A stretch of 38,454 bases of DNA from Paludibacteraceae bacterium. Its GTDB lineage: Bacteria > Bacteroidota > Bacteroidia > Bacteroidales > Paludibacteraceae. Shown here piece after piece: positions 14,322 through 23,617 of the stretch. How positions within the stretch are numbered: position 1 is the stretch's first letter; the number at the start of each line of letters is the position of its first letter. The notes under the pieces are model-generated. The model ran no database searches and was not told where the DNA came from. It saw only the letters and a list, made by a program, of their open reading frames with translations. The DNA is taken from positions 1-38,454 of the forward strand of contig JAGDAS010000038.1 of NCBI GenBank assembly GCA_017959385.1, in the 5' to 3' direction. Made by a program: the position numbers and the translations under genes.

Positions 14322-16004
14322 TTACCAGTAGGCCATCACACTCAAAGTCGAGACGTTGCCGCACTGATCCATGACGGTGATCTCAACAGGGTGCTCCCGC
14401 CCCTTCTGCACCCGTTGGGGGTCGAATTTGTACTGGAGCGACGCATTCTTGGCATCATATACAAACAAAGCCCAGCGGCCGTCCACCGTACCGCGGTAGG
14501 AGGCGATGCCCGATTCCTTGTCGGCAATGCGCACACGCACCGATTCGCCCCTGCTCACCAACCGCACCTCCGGCGGCACCGTGTCGCACAGTACCCGGAA
14601 AGAGCCCAGGTTACGCGTGGATCCGGACAAGAAACCATCCTCGTATGTATTGCCGACAAAATCGTAACCGCCTTTGCGTCCGACCCTTCCGATGTAGTAT
14701 TTCCGCTTGTCGGAGAGCGTGTCGTTCTGCAGCCGCAGCCGGACTGTTGCCGCCACCTGCAGCGGAACCGTTCCCTGCAGCAGCTGGTGGATATCCGAAT
14801 AACCGGCACTGTCCCTCCTGACATTGTAATGGAAATACGCGTCCTCATACAACGCGCCGGCGGGAATTTCCAACTCCACATCGTCGTTGGCATATCGGAA
14901 CGGCATATCGTGATACATTTTGTTGGCGTTGGTCACCACATGCACCATGGGCACCAGTTGCTTCCTCCCCCGGATGACGAAACGAAGCTCGGACGTATTG
15001 CCCTGTCTGTCGTCGGCAAGCAGGCGCACGTTGTAGCACCGCTGTTCGTTGATGGTCAGGTATCCGTCGTCCTCCACCTGCGGGAAAAGCGGCAACCGGT
15101 TGCCCGGCAGCAGGAATGTGCGCATGTAAACATCGTTGTGCTGGTACCAGGCCGGGTAATCGATAAAGGCGTTGATCATTCTCGTTTCCGAAAACAGAAA
15201 TCCGTCGTTGCGGTACTCGAATACGGGCAGCCCGTCCACCTCGACACGCAGGTGATACACGCCGTAGATATTGTTCTGACCGGGCATGTAGTCGTACGAC
15301 TTGACCTCCAAACCGATTTTGCCCCAGGCCTCAACGGTATCGCGCGACAGGCGGTAACCGCCGCCTTCCCGCTGCTGAACGGTGTAGGTCTGCGCCAATC
15401 CCTGCCCCCGTACGGCTCCCTCACCGGCCACGGGCAGCAGTCGGATTTTCTTGAAACGGGGCGCCACATTGTCGGGCAGCGTATAGAACTGCTGGGGATC
15501 CAAGGCACGCTGTGTATCCGTCTCCCGGATTTCAAAATGCAGATGAGGTCCTCCCGATCCGCCGGAATTGCCGCTGTACGCAATCAGCTGGCCCTTTTTG
15601 ACCGGCAGACTTCCCGCGGGTGGATAATAGTCGATGGCGAAACTCCCGCGGGCATACTGTTCCCGCTTGGCAATGGAATCCACAAAGGGCAGGAAGCGCT
15701 CCAGATGGGCATAGACCGTGGTATAGCCGCTTGGATGGTCGATATAGAGACAGTTTCCGTAACCATAGGGGGAAATGTGGATCCGGGACACATACCCGTC
15801 CTGCACGGCATAAACCTTTTGTCCGCACACCTGCTGGGTCTTGAAATCCAAACCGGAATGAAAGTGGTTGGCCCGGAGTTCGCCGAAATTGGCACTGAGC
15901 GCCACCGGTATGTCCATCGGCAGCCGGAAGTCGGGACCGGCCGGTTCGGCCGCCGCCCCGTGCAGCAGCATGACAAGCACGGTCAAAAGGGAAATGCGTT
16001 TCAT
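14322..16004 (-). CDS. M23 family metallopeptidase (LytM domain) with large C-terminal beta region
   Basis: From the ATG at 16004 the protein has 560 residues. A signal peptide (KRISLLTVLVMLLHGAAA) is followed directly by the LytM/M23 domain (about residues 35-180) with the zinc ligands His49 and Asp53 in FHSGLDF and the catalytic HLH (His154, His156) in GPHLHFEIR. It is therefore predicted to be an active zinc endopeptidase on peptidoglycan cross-bridges in the periplasm. The remaining 380 residues are beta-rich, with no motif that I can name, and may bind the wall or a regulator. This N-terminal M23 plus long C-terminal extension is a common Bacteroidota arrangement. It has its own promoter, divergent to pnp. 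Confidence 0.92.
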   Translation of the reverse strand: MKRISLLTVLVMLLHGAAAEPAGPDFRLPMDIPVALSANFGELRANHFHSGLDFKTQQVCGQKVYAVQDGYVSRIHISPYGYGNCLYIDHPSGYTTVYAHLERFLPFVDSIAKREQYARGSFAIDYYPPAGSLPVKKGQLIAYSGNSGGSGGPHLHFEIRETDTQRALDPQQFYTLPDNVAPRFKKIRLLPVAGEGAVRGQGLAQTYTVQQREGGGYRLSRDTVEAWGKIGLEVKSYDYMPGQNNIYGVYHLRVEVDGLPVFEYRNDGFLFSETRMINAFIDYPAWYQHNDVYMRTFLLPGNRLPLFPQVEDDGYLTINEQRCYNVRLLADDRQGNTSELRFVIRGRKQLVPMVHVVTNANKMYHDMPFRYANDDVELEIPAGALYEDAYFHYNVRRDSAGYSDIHQLLQGTVPLQVAATVRLRLQNDTLSDKRKYYIGRVGRKGGYDFVGNTYEDGFLSGSTRNLGSFRVLCDTVPPEVRLVSRGESVRVRIADKESGIASYRGTVDGRWALFVYDAKNASLQYKFDPQRVQKGREHPVEITVMDQCGNVSTLSVMAYW

Positions 16005-16025
16005 ACAGTTCGCAGGAATTTTCCG

Positions 16026-16033
16026 CAAAGGTA
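16026..16033 (-). promoter_or_regulatory. -7 element of the M23 peptidase gene
   Basis: TACCTTTG on the minus strand matches TAnnTTTG and lies 21 nt before the ATG at 16004. Confidence 0.55.
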
Positions 16034-16107
16034 AGGGTTTTCCGCCATCTTTCGTCGAACATTTGAATTCCGTGCGGACATTTTTAGAATATTCCGAATT
16101 TTTGTTG

Positions 16108-16115
16108 TAAATTTG
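16108..16115 (+). promoter_or_regulatory. -7 element of pnp
   Basis: TAAATTTG matches TAnnTTTG; 42 nt of leader separate it from the ATG at 16158. The leader is AT-rich and shows no strong hairpin, unlike the enterobacterial pnp leader. Confidence 0.5.
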
Positions 16116-16157
16116 CGCCGAATTAAAGGGTAAGAAATAATTTAATTACAAACTTTT

Positions 16158-18308
16158 ATGAACGTAATCACCAAGAAAATCGCGCTCCCCGACGGACGCG
16201 AGATCACCATCGAGACCGGCAAGCTGGCCAAACAGGCCGACGGTGCGGTCATGGTGCGCCTGGGCAACACCATGTTGCTCGCAACGGTTTGCTCCGCACA
16301 GGACGCCGTTCCCGGCACGGACTTCATGCCCCTGACCGTTGAGTACAAAGAAAAATTCGCATCCGCAGGCCGCTTCCCCGGCGGTTTCACACGTCGCGAA
16401 GGCAAGGCATCCGACTATGAGATTCTGATCGCCCGCCTCATCGACCGCGCCCTGCGTCCGCTCTTCCCGTCCGACTACCACGCAGAGACCTTCGTCAATG
16501 TGACGATGTACTCCGCCGACGGAATCGATATGCCCGACAACATTGCCGGTTTGGCCGCTTCGGCCGCCCTGGCAGTCAGCGACATCCCGTTCGAAGGCCC
16601 CATCTCCGAAGTACGCGTAGCCCGTGTGGACGGTCAGTTCGTCATCAACCCCACTTTTGAACAAGCCGAAAAAGCCGACATCGAACTGATGGTGGCCGCC
16701 ACGCTCGACAACATCATGATGGTGGAAGGCGAGATGAAGGAAGTTTCCGAAGCTGAAATGCTCGATGCCATCCGCGTAGCCCACGAGGCTATCAAGCCCC
16801 AGTGCCAGGCACAGTTGGAATTGATGAAGGAAGCCGGCAAAACCGAAAAACGCGTGTACTGCCACGAAGTCAACGACGAGGCGCTCCGTCAGGATGTACA
16901 CGACAAGACCTACGCCAAGACCTACGAACTGGCCAAGGCCTGCAACACCGACAAGCACTCGCGTGAAGCCAATTTCAAGGCAGTATGCGAAGAATATAAA
17001 ACCCAATACCTCTCCGAAGAGGAAATGGAGGAGAAGGCACCGTTGGTGGACCGCTACTACCACGACGTGGAGAAAGAAGCCATGCGGCGCGCCGTTCTTG
17101 ACGAGGGTCTGCGCCTGGACGGCCGCAAGACCAACGAAATCCGTCCGATCTGGTGCGAAGTAGGCTACCTGCCCGGCCCCCACGGAAGCGCCATCTTCAC
17201 CCGCGGTGAAACGCAGTCTCTCAGCACGGTTACCCTGGGCACCAAGCGTGACGAGAAAATGATTGACGAAGCCCTGATCCAGGGCAACGACCGTTTCCTG
17301 CTGCACTACAACTTCCCGCCCTTCTCCACCGGCGAAGCCAAAGCCCAACGCGGTGTGGGACGTCGTGAAATCGGTCACGGCAATCTGGCCTGCCGTGCGC
17401 TGAAGAACATGATCCCGGAGGACTACCCCTACGTTGTACGCGTGGTATCCGATATTTTGGAATCGAATGGTTCGTCGTCAATGGCGACCGTATGCGCCGG
17501 CACGCTGGCCCTGATGGATGCCGGTGTGCAAATCAAACGCCCCGTGTCCGGTATCGCCATGGGTCTTATTTCGGAGAACAAGGGTAAGAACTACGCCGTA
17601 CTATCCGACATCCTGGGCGACGAAGACCACCTGGGCGACATGGACTTCAAGGTAACGGGTACCGAAAAGGGTATCACCGCCACCCAGATGGACATCAAGG
17701 TGGACGGTTTGTCGTACGAGATTCTGGAGAACGCCTTGGCACAAGCCCACGAAGGCCGTATGTACATTCTGGGCAAAATCAAGGAAACCATCGCCGAGCC
17801 CCGCGCCGATCTGAAGCCGCACGCTCCGCGCATTGTCACCATGAATGTTCCCAAGGATATGATCGGCGCCATCATTGGCCCGGGAGGAAAGATCATTCAA
17901 GGCATGCAGACCGAAACGGGCGCCACCATCTCCATTACGGAAGACGACGACAAAGGCATTGTCGAAATCGCTGCCTCGAACAAACAGTCGATTGATGCCG
18001 CCGTGGCCAAAATCAAGGCGATCGTGGCCATCCCCGAGGTGGGCGAGGTCTATGAATCGAAGGTTAAGTCCATCATGCCCTATGGTGCATTCGTCGAATT
18101 CATGCCGGGCAAAGAAGGCCTGCTGCATATTTCCGAAATCAGCTGGACCCGTCTGGAAACCATGGAGGAAAGCCATCTGAAAGAAGGCGACTCCATTACG
18201 GTCAAGTTGTTGGACATTGATGCCAAGACCGGCAAGTTCAAACTCTCTCACAAAGTGCTGACCGAACGCCCGCCGCGTCCGGAGAAGAAGCAGGAAGAGA
18301 AGAACTGA
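16158..18308 (+). CDS. pnp: Polyribonucleotide nucleotidyltransferase (PNPase)
   Basis: The 716-residue protein has the full PNPase order: RNase PH domain 1 ([26 protein letters not shown] and the FFRREG-like GFTRREG), the helical linker, RNase PH domain 2 with the catalytic segment around [16 protein letters not shown] and [22 protein letters not shown], then KH ([18 protein letters not shown], about 565-625) and S1 ([33 protein letters not shown], about 630-705). It degrades RNA 3' to 5' by phosphorolysis in the cytosol. Length is normal. A strong hairpin and the sensor kinase gene follow 64 nt downstream on the same strand. Confidence 0.98.
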   Translation: MNVITKKIALPDGREITIETGKLAKQADGAVMVRLGNTMLLATVCSAQDAVPGTDFMPLTVEYKEKFASAGRFPGGFTRREGKASDYEILIARLIDRALRPLFPSDYHAETFVNVTMYSADGIDMPDNIAGLAASAALAVSDIPFEGPISEVRVARVDGQFVINPTFEQAEKADIELMVAATLDNIMMVEGEMKEVSEAEMLDAIRVAHEAIKPQCQAQLELMKEAGKTEKRVYCHEVNDEALRQDVHDKTYAKTYELAKACNTDKHSREANFKAVCEEYKTQYLSEEEMEEKAPLVDRYYHDVEKEAMRRAVLDEGLRLDGRKTNEIRPIWCEVGYLPGPHGSAIFTRGETQSLSTVTLGTKRDEKMIDEALIQGNDRFLLHYNFPPFSTGEAKAQRGVGRREIGHGNLACRALKNMIPEDYPYVVRVVSDILESNGSSSMATVCAGTLALMDAGVQIKRPVSGIAMGLISENKGKNYAVLSDILGDEDHLGDMDFKVTGTEKGITATQMDIKVDGLSYEILENALAQAHEGRMYILGKIKETIAEPRADLKPHAPRIVTMNVPKDMIGAIIGPGGKIIQGMQTETGATISITEDDDKGIVEIAASNKQSIDAAVAKIKAIVAIPEVGEVYESKVKSIMPYGAFVEFMPGKEGLLHISEISWTRLETMEESHLKEGDSITVKLLDIDAKTGKFKLSHKVLTERPPRPEKKQEEKN

Positions 18309-18325
18309 TCCTGATATTCATTTTT

Positions 18326-18356
18326 AACGGTTCCTGCACAACCTGCAGGAACCGTT
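18326..18356 (+). terminator. Hairpin between pnp and the sensor kinase gene
   Basis: AACGGTTCCTGCA (18326-18338) and TGCAGGAACCGTT (18344-18356) form a perfect 13-bp stem with a 5-nt loop. The T run after it is poor (ATTCATAT), so it may act as a weak terminator or as a 3'-end stabilising structure for pnp mRNA. It ends 16 nt before the kinase ATG, which lacks an obvious promoter. Confidence 0.55.
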
Positions 18357-18372
18357 ATTCATATCCCCGCCT

Positions 18373-20067
18373 ATGCTGAAGAAACGACTCGTATTCTCCT
18401 TTCTGACGGTATTCGCTCTCTTTGCCTTGCTCATCAGCCTTATCCAATACCGTTACCAGAAAAATCAGGCCACGGAACAACTGTGCGGTCGGATGCAGGC
18501 ATACTGCGACTACTTTGACCATGTCTGCCGCGACTCGCTCTACGGAAGCCTCCCCGACACGGCCTACCGACTGGATGTCTATTCCGAGCAGGGCACTTTG
18601 TTATACCGCTCATCGGTATTGTCCGACACCACCGCTTCGCGCACCCACCTGTACAAAGAAACGGCGATGGCGCGCCAATCCGGTATGGGTTACAACATCC
18701 GCCGCAACCATACCACCGGAGAACTCTGTTTCTATTACCTCCGGCATTATCCGCAATCGAAGCGGTACATCCGCATCGAATGCCCATACGACAAAATCCG
18801 GGACGAACTGCGCCCGCTGGCACTGCCCATTCTGCTGGCGGTGTTCCTCTTCCTTTTTGTGTTGGTCTGTCTGGTGTTTGTACTCCGGCACTTTAACGGC
18901 ACCATCAGCTCGCTGCGCACATTGATCGGGCGAATGGACGCCGGTGACAAATACAACTTCCCGGACAATGAATTCCGCGACATCAGTGAACATATCGTCA
19001 ACTCCTACAAACGGCTGGACCGGACCGAGAAGGCGCTCAACATGGAGCGGGAGCGTATGGTGGCCCACCTGAAATTTTCCAAAAGAGGGCTGGCGATCTT
19101 TTCACCACAGCGCAAGGAGATCTTCTCCAACGAACTGTTCACGCAGTACATCAACCTGATTGCCGACGCGCCCTGCCGCTATCCGGGTGCCGTTTTTGAC
19201 ATCCCGGAATTCAGCGCCATAGTGGACTTTCTGGACGAACAGCAACGCAGCGGGGAGGACAAACTCGTCACCAAGACCCTGCAGCTGGACAAGAACGACC
19301 GGCACCTCATGCTGGCCTGCATCGTATTCCAGGACAAAAGCTTTGAAATCACCGTAGATGACATTTCCCAAAAGGAAGAACAGAATCTGCTGAAACGGCA
19401 GCTTACGCAAAACATCTCGCATGAACTCAAGACACCGGTCAGCAGCATCCAGGGCTTTATGGAGACACTGCTCAACAACCCGGATATGGACGAGGAGAAG
19501 AAACAGTTCTACATACAGCGGTGCTACTCCCAGGCTTCCCGTCTGACGAACCTGCTGCAGGACATCTCAACCCTCAACAAATTGGACGAGGCATCGGATA
19601 TTTTCGCCAAGGAGCCGGTCAACCTGACCGATATTATCCACAGTGTACTTGGCGACGTGGAACTGCAACTGCAGGAAAAAGGATTCAGCGTGGAAACCGA
19701 TTTGCCCGAACAGCTGCCCATCCAGGGCAATACATCGCTGCTCTACTCGATCTTCCGCAACCTCATCGACAACAGTCTGCACTATGCCGGTGAGAACATT
19801 CATCTGACCATCAGTTGTTACCGTACCGACGAGACCTTCTACTACTTTGCCGTATCAGACAACGGTGTCGGAGTGGACGAAGCGCATCTGGCCCGGCTGT
19901 TCGACCGGTTCTACCGGGTGGATAAAGGTCGCTCGCGCAAACTGGGAGGTACCGGACTCGGCCTGGCGATTGTCAAAAACGCCATTGCCTTCCATCAGGG
20001 ACGCATCTCAGCCAAACCGCATCAAGGTGGAGGCTTGGAATTCCTCTTCACGCTGCGCAAAGCCTAA
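18373..20067 (+). CDS. Membrane sensor histidine kinase (PhoR-like), no adjacent response regulator
   Basis: The 564-residue protein has an N-terminal membrane helix (about 5-25), a small periplasmic part (about 28-150), a second helix (about 153-175, LPILLAVFLFLFVLVCLVFVL), a linker and PAS-like segment, then HisKA with the phosphorylated His350 in NISHELKTPVSS, and HATPase_c with the N box NLIDNSLHYAGE, G1 DNGVGV, F box LFDRFYRVDKG and G2 GGTGLGLAIV. All residues needed for autophosphorylation are present. The architecture is that of PhoR/RprX-type kinases in Bacteroidota. Its response regulator is not in the window: pnp lies upstream and the convergent pepD overlaps its last 4 nt. The signal is unknown. 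No promoter box was seen, so it may be read through from pnp. Confidence 0.93.
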   Translation: MLKKRLVFSFLTVFALFALLISLIQYRYQKNQATEQLCGRMQAYCDYFDHVCRDSLYGSLPDTAYRLDVYSEQGTLLYRSSVLSDTTASRTHLYKETAMARQSGMGYNIRRNHTTGELCFYYLRHYPQSKRYIRIECPYDKIRDELRPLALPILLAVFLFLFVLVCLVFVLRHFNGTISSLRTLIGRMDAGDKYNFPDNEFRDISEHIVNSYKRLDRTEKALNMERERMVAHLKFSKRGLAIFSPQRKEIFSNELFTQYINLIADAPCRYPGAVFDIPEFSAIVDFLDEQQRSGEDKLVTKTLQLDKNDRHLMLACIVFQDKSFEITVDDISQKEEQNLLKRQLTQNISHELKTPVSSIQGFMETLLNNPDMDEEKKQFYIQRCYSQASRLTNLLQDISTLNKLDEASDIFAKEPVNLTDIIHSVLGDVELQLQEKGFSVETDLPEQLPIQGNTSLLYSIFRNLIDNSLHYAGENIHLTISCYRTDETFYYFAVSDNGVGVDEAHLARLFDRFYRVDKGRSRKLGGTGLGLAIVKNAIAFHQGRISAKPHQGGGLEFLFTLRKA

Positions 20068-21488
20068 TCGGCGAGCACCTTTTCGAGTAGTGACAGGAAA
20101 CGCTCCACCGAAGCTGTTTCAACACACTCGCCGGTGGAATGGGGATGCAGGATATTGGGCCCGAAGGAAATCATATCCAGGTAGGGATAACGACCGGCCA
20201 GGATACCGCACTCCAACCCGGCATGTACCAGACACACACGCGGTTCGTGTCCGAATACCTGCGGATATATGCGGCGCACCTTCGCCAGGACAGGCGAATC
20301 GTAATTGGGCTGCCACCCCTCATAATCGTCAGACCCGCTAACCGATGCTCCAGCCAGGGAGAATATACTTTCCAAACGGCTGCGCACTTCCCCCTTCATA
20401 CTGTAACGGGTACTGCGCACCAGAAATTCGATTTCAATCCGCCCCTCACTGCTGTGAATGCAACCCAGATTGGACGAGGTTTCAAGGGTAGCGGGATCGT
20501 CCGGCTGCCGGCGGATCACCCCGTCGGGTGCCGCCACCAGCGCATTGATCAGATCATCCTGTACACATTCCGGCAGCAACGAGGCCGGCAGCGGTACCGC
20601 CTCCGCCTCCAACAGGATATCCGGATCGACCGCTCCGTATTCGTCACTGTAGATTTCCTGGTATTGGGCGATCACTTCATACAGATCGTCTTCCGCTCCG
20701 TCGGGGAGCGTCACCACCAACTCCACCTGCCGCGGAATGGCATTGGACACATTGCCTCCTTCCATCCAGGCCAGGCGTGCCTCGCAGTCCGTCACCAGGC
20801 TTTTCAGCAAATGGGCGGCCAGTTTGACCGCATTGGCACGCTGCAGATGGATATCCATGCCGGAATGTCCGCCCAAGAGGCCGGAAATGGTGATTTTGTA
20901 AGCCTGATCGCCTTCGGGCACGGGTTCGGGCACGTAGCGGAACACCGGATGCACCCGGACGGCACCACAGCACCCCACCACCAACTCCTCTTCATTCTCC
21001 GTATCCAGATTGAGCAGGGTTTCCCCCTGCAGTACCCCGGCGGGCAGTGCAAAGGCTCCCAGCATACCGATTTCCTCATCAACGGTAAAAAGGCACTCCA
21101 AAGCCGGATGTGACAGGGACGCATCGCCCATGACCGTCATCATGGCGGCCACCGCCATGCCGTTGTCCGCTCCCAGCGTGGTACCGTCGGCCTTCAGCCA
21201 ACCGTTCTCCTCGTGACAGGTAATGGGATCGGTCAGCGGGTCGTGGGAAACTCCGTCGTTTTGATAGACCATATCCACATGTCCCTGCAAAATCAACGGG
21301 GTGTCGGCCTCCCTGCCCGGCGAAGCTGGTATCCGCACCAACAGATTGCCCCCTTCGGTTACTTCATGGGACAATTGGAGCGATGCGGCATAATCCGATA
21401 GAAAACGGATCACTTTTTCACAGTGACCGGAAGTGCGAGGCACTTGACGAAGTGCCTCGAAATGGTTCCAAAATACAGTGGTATTCAT
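20064..21488 (-). CDS. pepD: Aminoacyl-histidine dipeptidase PepD (M20C), copy 1
   Basis: The 474-residue protein has the M20 metal-site blocks: LQGHVDMV, KADGTTLGADNGM (bridging Asp), FTVDEEIGM (catalytic and metal Glu), NLDTENEEE, and GLLGGHSGMDIH in the lid domain, with HAGLECG near the C-terminus. It is a two-zinc dipeptidase that cleaves Xaa-His and other dipeptides in the cytosol. The gene starts 5 nt after the dnaG stop and is the distal gene of the leftward dnaG series. Its end overlaps the sensor kinase gene by 4 nt, convergent. A second, divergent PepD is encoded at 27596-29008. Confidence 0.93.
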   Translation of the reverse strand: MNTTVFWNHFEALRQVPRTSGHCEKVIRFLSDYAASLQLSHEVTEGGNLLVRIPASPGREADTPLILQGHVDMVYQNDGVSHDPLTDPITCHEENGWLKADGTTLGADNGMAVAAMMTVMGDASLSHPALECLFTVDEEIGMLGAFALPAGVLQGETLLNLDTENEEELVVGCCGAVRVHPVFRYVPEPVPEGDQAYKITISGLLGGHSGMDIHLQRANAVKLAAHLLKSLVTDCEARLAWMEGGNVSNAIPRQVELVVTLPDGAEDDLYEVIAQYQEIYSDEYGAVDPDILLEAEAVPLPASLLPECVQDDLINALVAAPDGVIRRQPDDPATLETSSNLGCIHSSEGRIEIEFLVRSTRYSMKGEVRSRLESIFSLAGASVSGSDDYEGWQPNYDSPVLAKVRRIYPQVFGHEPRVCLVHAGLECGILAGRYPYLDMISFGPNILHPHSTGECVETASVERFLSLLEKVLAD

Positions 21489-21493
21489 GATCT

Positions 21494-23617
21494 TTATTGC
21501 ATATAGACCCGCGTCCCCAGCAATTTGCCTATCTGGCGGCGCAGCTGCTTGATTTCATCCTTTTGACGGATCAGAGCGTCCAATTCCTCGCTCTCCGAAT
21601 CCGTCTGACGGATCCGGGCATCGACCTCCTTCTGCCGCATACTCAACACTGCATCCCGATACTCCAGCAGCAATTGATAAGCCATTTGCGAAAAGCGGTA
21701 GCGGCGTTGTTGTTCGTTTTCCTCCGTCGCCGTAGAGCGCATATCCACCAACCGGGCAAACAGTTGCTGCACTTCCGGATCGGGATGATTGAGAAAGTAC
21801 ACTTCCGACAAACCACCTTCCCCTTCTTTTTGGATAATCTCTTCATAAACCCGCTGATAAACCGGGTCGTTGAAGGTCAGTTGGTCGGCCTGCAGGGAGG
21901 AGACCAGATAGTCGAGCATCGTACCTTCCATGCACTCATGCCCCTCCTGAACCGCCGTATCGGGCCGCAGCGGAACCATGAATCCTGTCTGCGGATCGTA
22001 ATCAAACGCCAACGACTCCCTGCCGTAGCTGATCATGGCATGCAGCAGATTGCGCTCAGCATCGGAAGTGGGAGCCTTGACCCGGCGTACAGCGGCGGCG
22101 GGAACCGGAGCCACCGGTGCATCCGGCACGGAAACATCGGCGTCGGACGGCAAAGGTGCCATCTCCTGCGGGGGGGCGGCGGGCGAAAATTCGGATTCCG
22201 GCAGGGGAGCCATCTCGCGGGGAGGCGCCGGGGTTCCGGCATACAGGCTCTCACCCACCTGCCGCCGCCGTTCTTCCCGCAACTTCTCCTGCGCCTGCTG
22301 GGAACGCTGCTGTTGAAGATAATCCTGCACCCGGGCCGCCAGTTCCTCCTCCCGCATATTCACCTTTTCCGCCACAAAACGGACATAGGTGGAACGAAGC
22401 AAGGGGGCAGGAATCGCAGCAATCGTGCCGGCCACCAGGTTGATGGCCTGCGCCGTTCGCGCAGGGTCTCCTTCGGCGCCCTGCATGGCCATGCGGAGTT
22501 TGAAGAAAACCCCGTCCTCCATGTGCGAATCCACGTAGGCCAGCAGTTCGTCGGCATTGTGGCTTTGGGCGAACGAATCGGGATCCTCGCCTTCGGGCCA
22601 CAACAGCACACGCACCGACTCAAACCGTTCGGCCAGCAGCAGGTCAACCGCCTTCAGCGCCGCATGGATACCGGCTTGGTCACCGTCATACAGCACAGCC
22701 ACATTCTCCGTCTGACGGTGGATCAACTGCGCCTGTTGGGAAGTCAGCGCCGTTCCCAACGATGCCACCACATTATCCACACCGGCCTGGTGCATGGAAA
22801 CCACATCGGCATTGCCCTCCACCAGGTAGCAGACATCTTTGGAAAGGATGCCCTTGCGGGCCACATAAAGGCCGTACACCTCATTACTCTTCCGGTAAAT
22901 GGGAGTTTCAGGCGAATTGACGTACTTGGCCGTCTTCTCATCCTTGATCAGAATGCGGCCGGAGAAAGCCACCACCCTTCCGGAAATGGTCATTACGGGA
23001 AACATGACACGTCCGCGGAACTTGTCGTACACCCGGCCCTGATCCGTACGACCGGCCAAACCGGCTTTCAGCAAGAGCTCAACCGGATAACCGGCCGCCT
23101 TGGCGGCGACACACAAAGCATCGGACGCATTGGGGGCATAGCCCAATTGGAAACGCCGGATGATCTCGTCCGAGAAACCGCGGTTGCGGTAATACGACAA
23201 TCCCTCCGAGCGGCCGTCGTCGGTATCCCAGAGGTATTGCTGGAAGAATTTGGATGCGAACGCATTGACGGCGAACAACGCGTCGCGTTCCGACTGCGCC
23301 TGCCGCTCCGCATCCGTCATTTGGGTCTCCTCGATTTCGATGCCGTATTTTTTCGCCAGAATACGCAAGGCATCCGGAAAGGAGACATGCTCCATCTCCA
23401 TGATGAACTTGGCCGCGCCACCGCCCGCCCCGCAACCGAAACAGTGGTAGAAATTCTTGGCGGTATTGACATGAAACGAAGGGGTCTTTTCGTTATGGAA
23501 CGGACACAATCCCAGCAGACTGGAGCCACGGCGGCGCAGGGTGACATACTCCCCCACCACCTCCTCGATACGGGCGGCGTCCAGAATTCTGCGGGTGGTT
23601 GCGTCACTGATAGCCAT
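21494..23617 (-). CDS. dnaG: DNA primase DnaG
   Basis: The 707-residue protein has the N-terminal CHC2 zinc finger (Cys38, His41, Cys59, Cys62 in LCPFHNEKTPSF and HCFGCG), the RNA-polymerase core with RGRVMFPVMTISGRVVAFSGRIL, and the TOPRIM motifs LVEGNADVVSMHQAG and LYDGDQAGIHAA. A proline/alanine-rich linker (about 455-515) leads to a C-terminal helical domain expected to bind the DnaB helicase. It makes RNA primers at the replication fork. Its ATG shares a base with the stop of the upstream GH2 gene (TAATG), so translation is coupled to a glycosidase gene, an odd pairing. PepD follows after 5 nt. Confidence 0.97.
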   Translation of the reverse strand: MAISDATTRRILDAARIEEVVGEYVTLRRRGSSLLGLCPFHNEKTPSFHVNTAKNFYHCFGCGAGGGAAKFIMEMEHVSFPDALRILAKKYGIEIEETQMTDAERQAQSERDALFAVNAFASKFFQQYLWDTDDGRSEGLSYYRNRGFSDEIIRRFQLGYAPNASDALCVAAKAAGYPVELLLKAGLAGRTDQGRVYDKFRGRVMFPVMTISGRVVAFSGRILIKDEKTAKYVNSPETPIYRKSNEVYGLYVARKGILSKDVCYLVEGNADVVSMHQAGVDNVVASLGTALTSQQAQLIHRQTENVAVLYDGDQAGIHAALKAVDLLLAERFESVRVLLWPEGEDPDSFAQSHNADELLAYVDSHMEDGVFFKLRMAMQGAEGDPARTAQAINLVAGTIAAIPAPLLRSTYVRFVAEKVNMREEELAARVQDYLQQQRSQQAQEKLREERRRQVGESLYAGTPAPPREMAPLPESEFSPAAPPQEMAPLPSDADVSVPDAPVAPVPAAAVRRVKAPTSDAERNLLHAMISYGRESLAFDYDPQTGFMVPLRPDTAVQEGHECMEGTMLDYLVSSLQADQLTFNDPVYQRVYEEIIQKEGEGGLSEVYFLNHPDPEVQQLFARLVDMRSTATEENEQQRRYRFSQMAYQLLLEYRDAVLSMRQKEVDARIRQTDSESEELDALIRQKDEIKQLRRQIGKLLGTRVYMQ

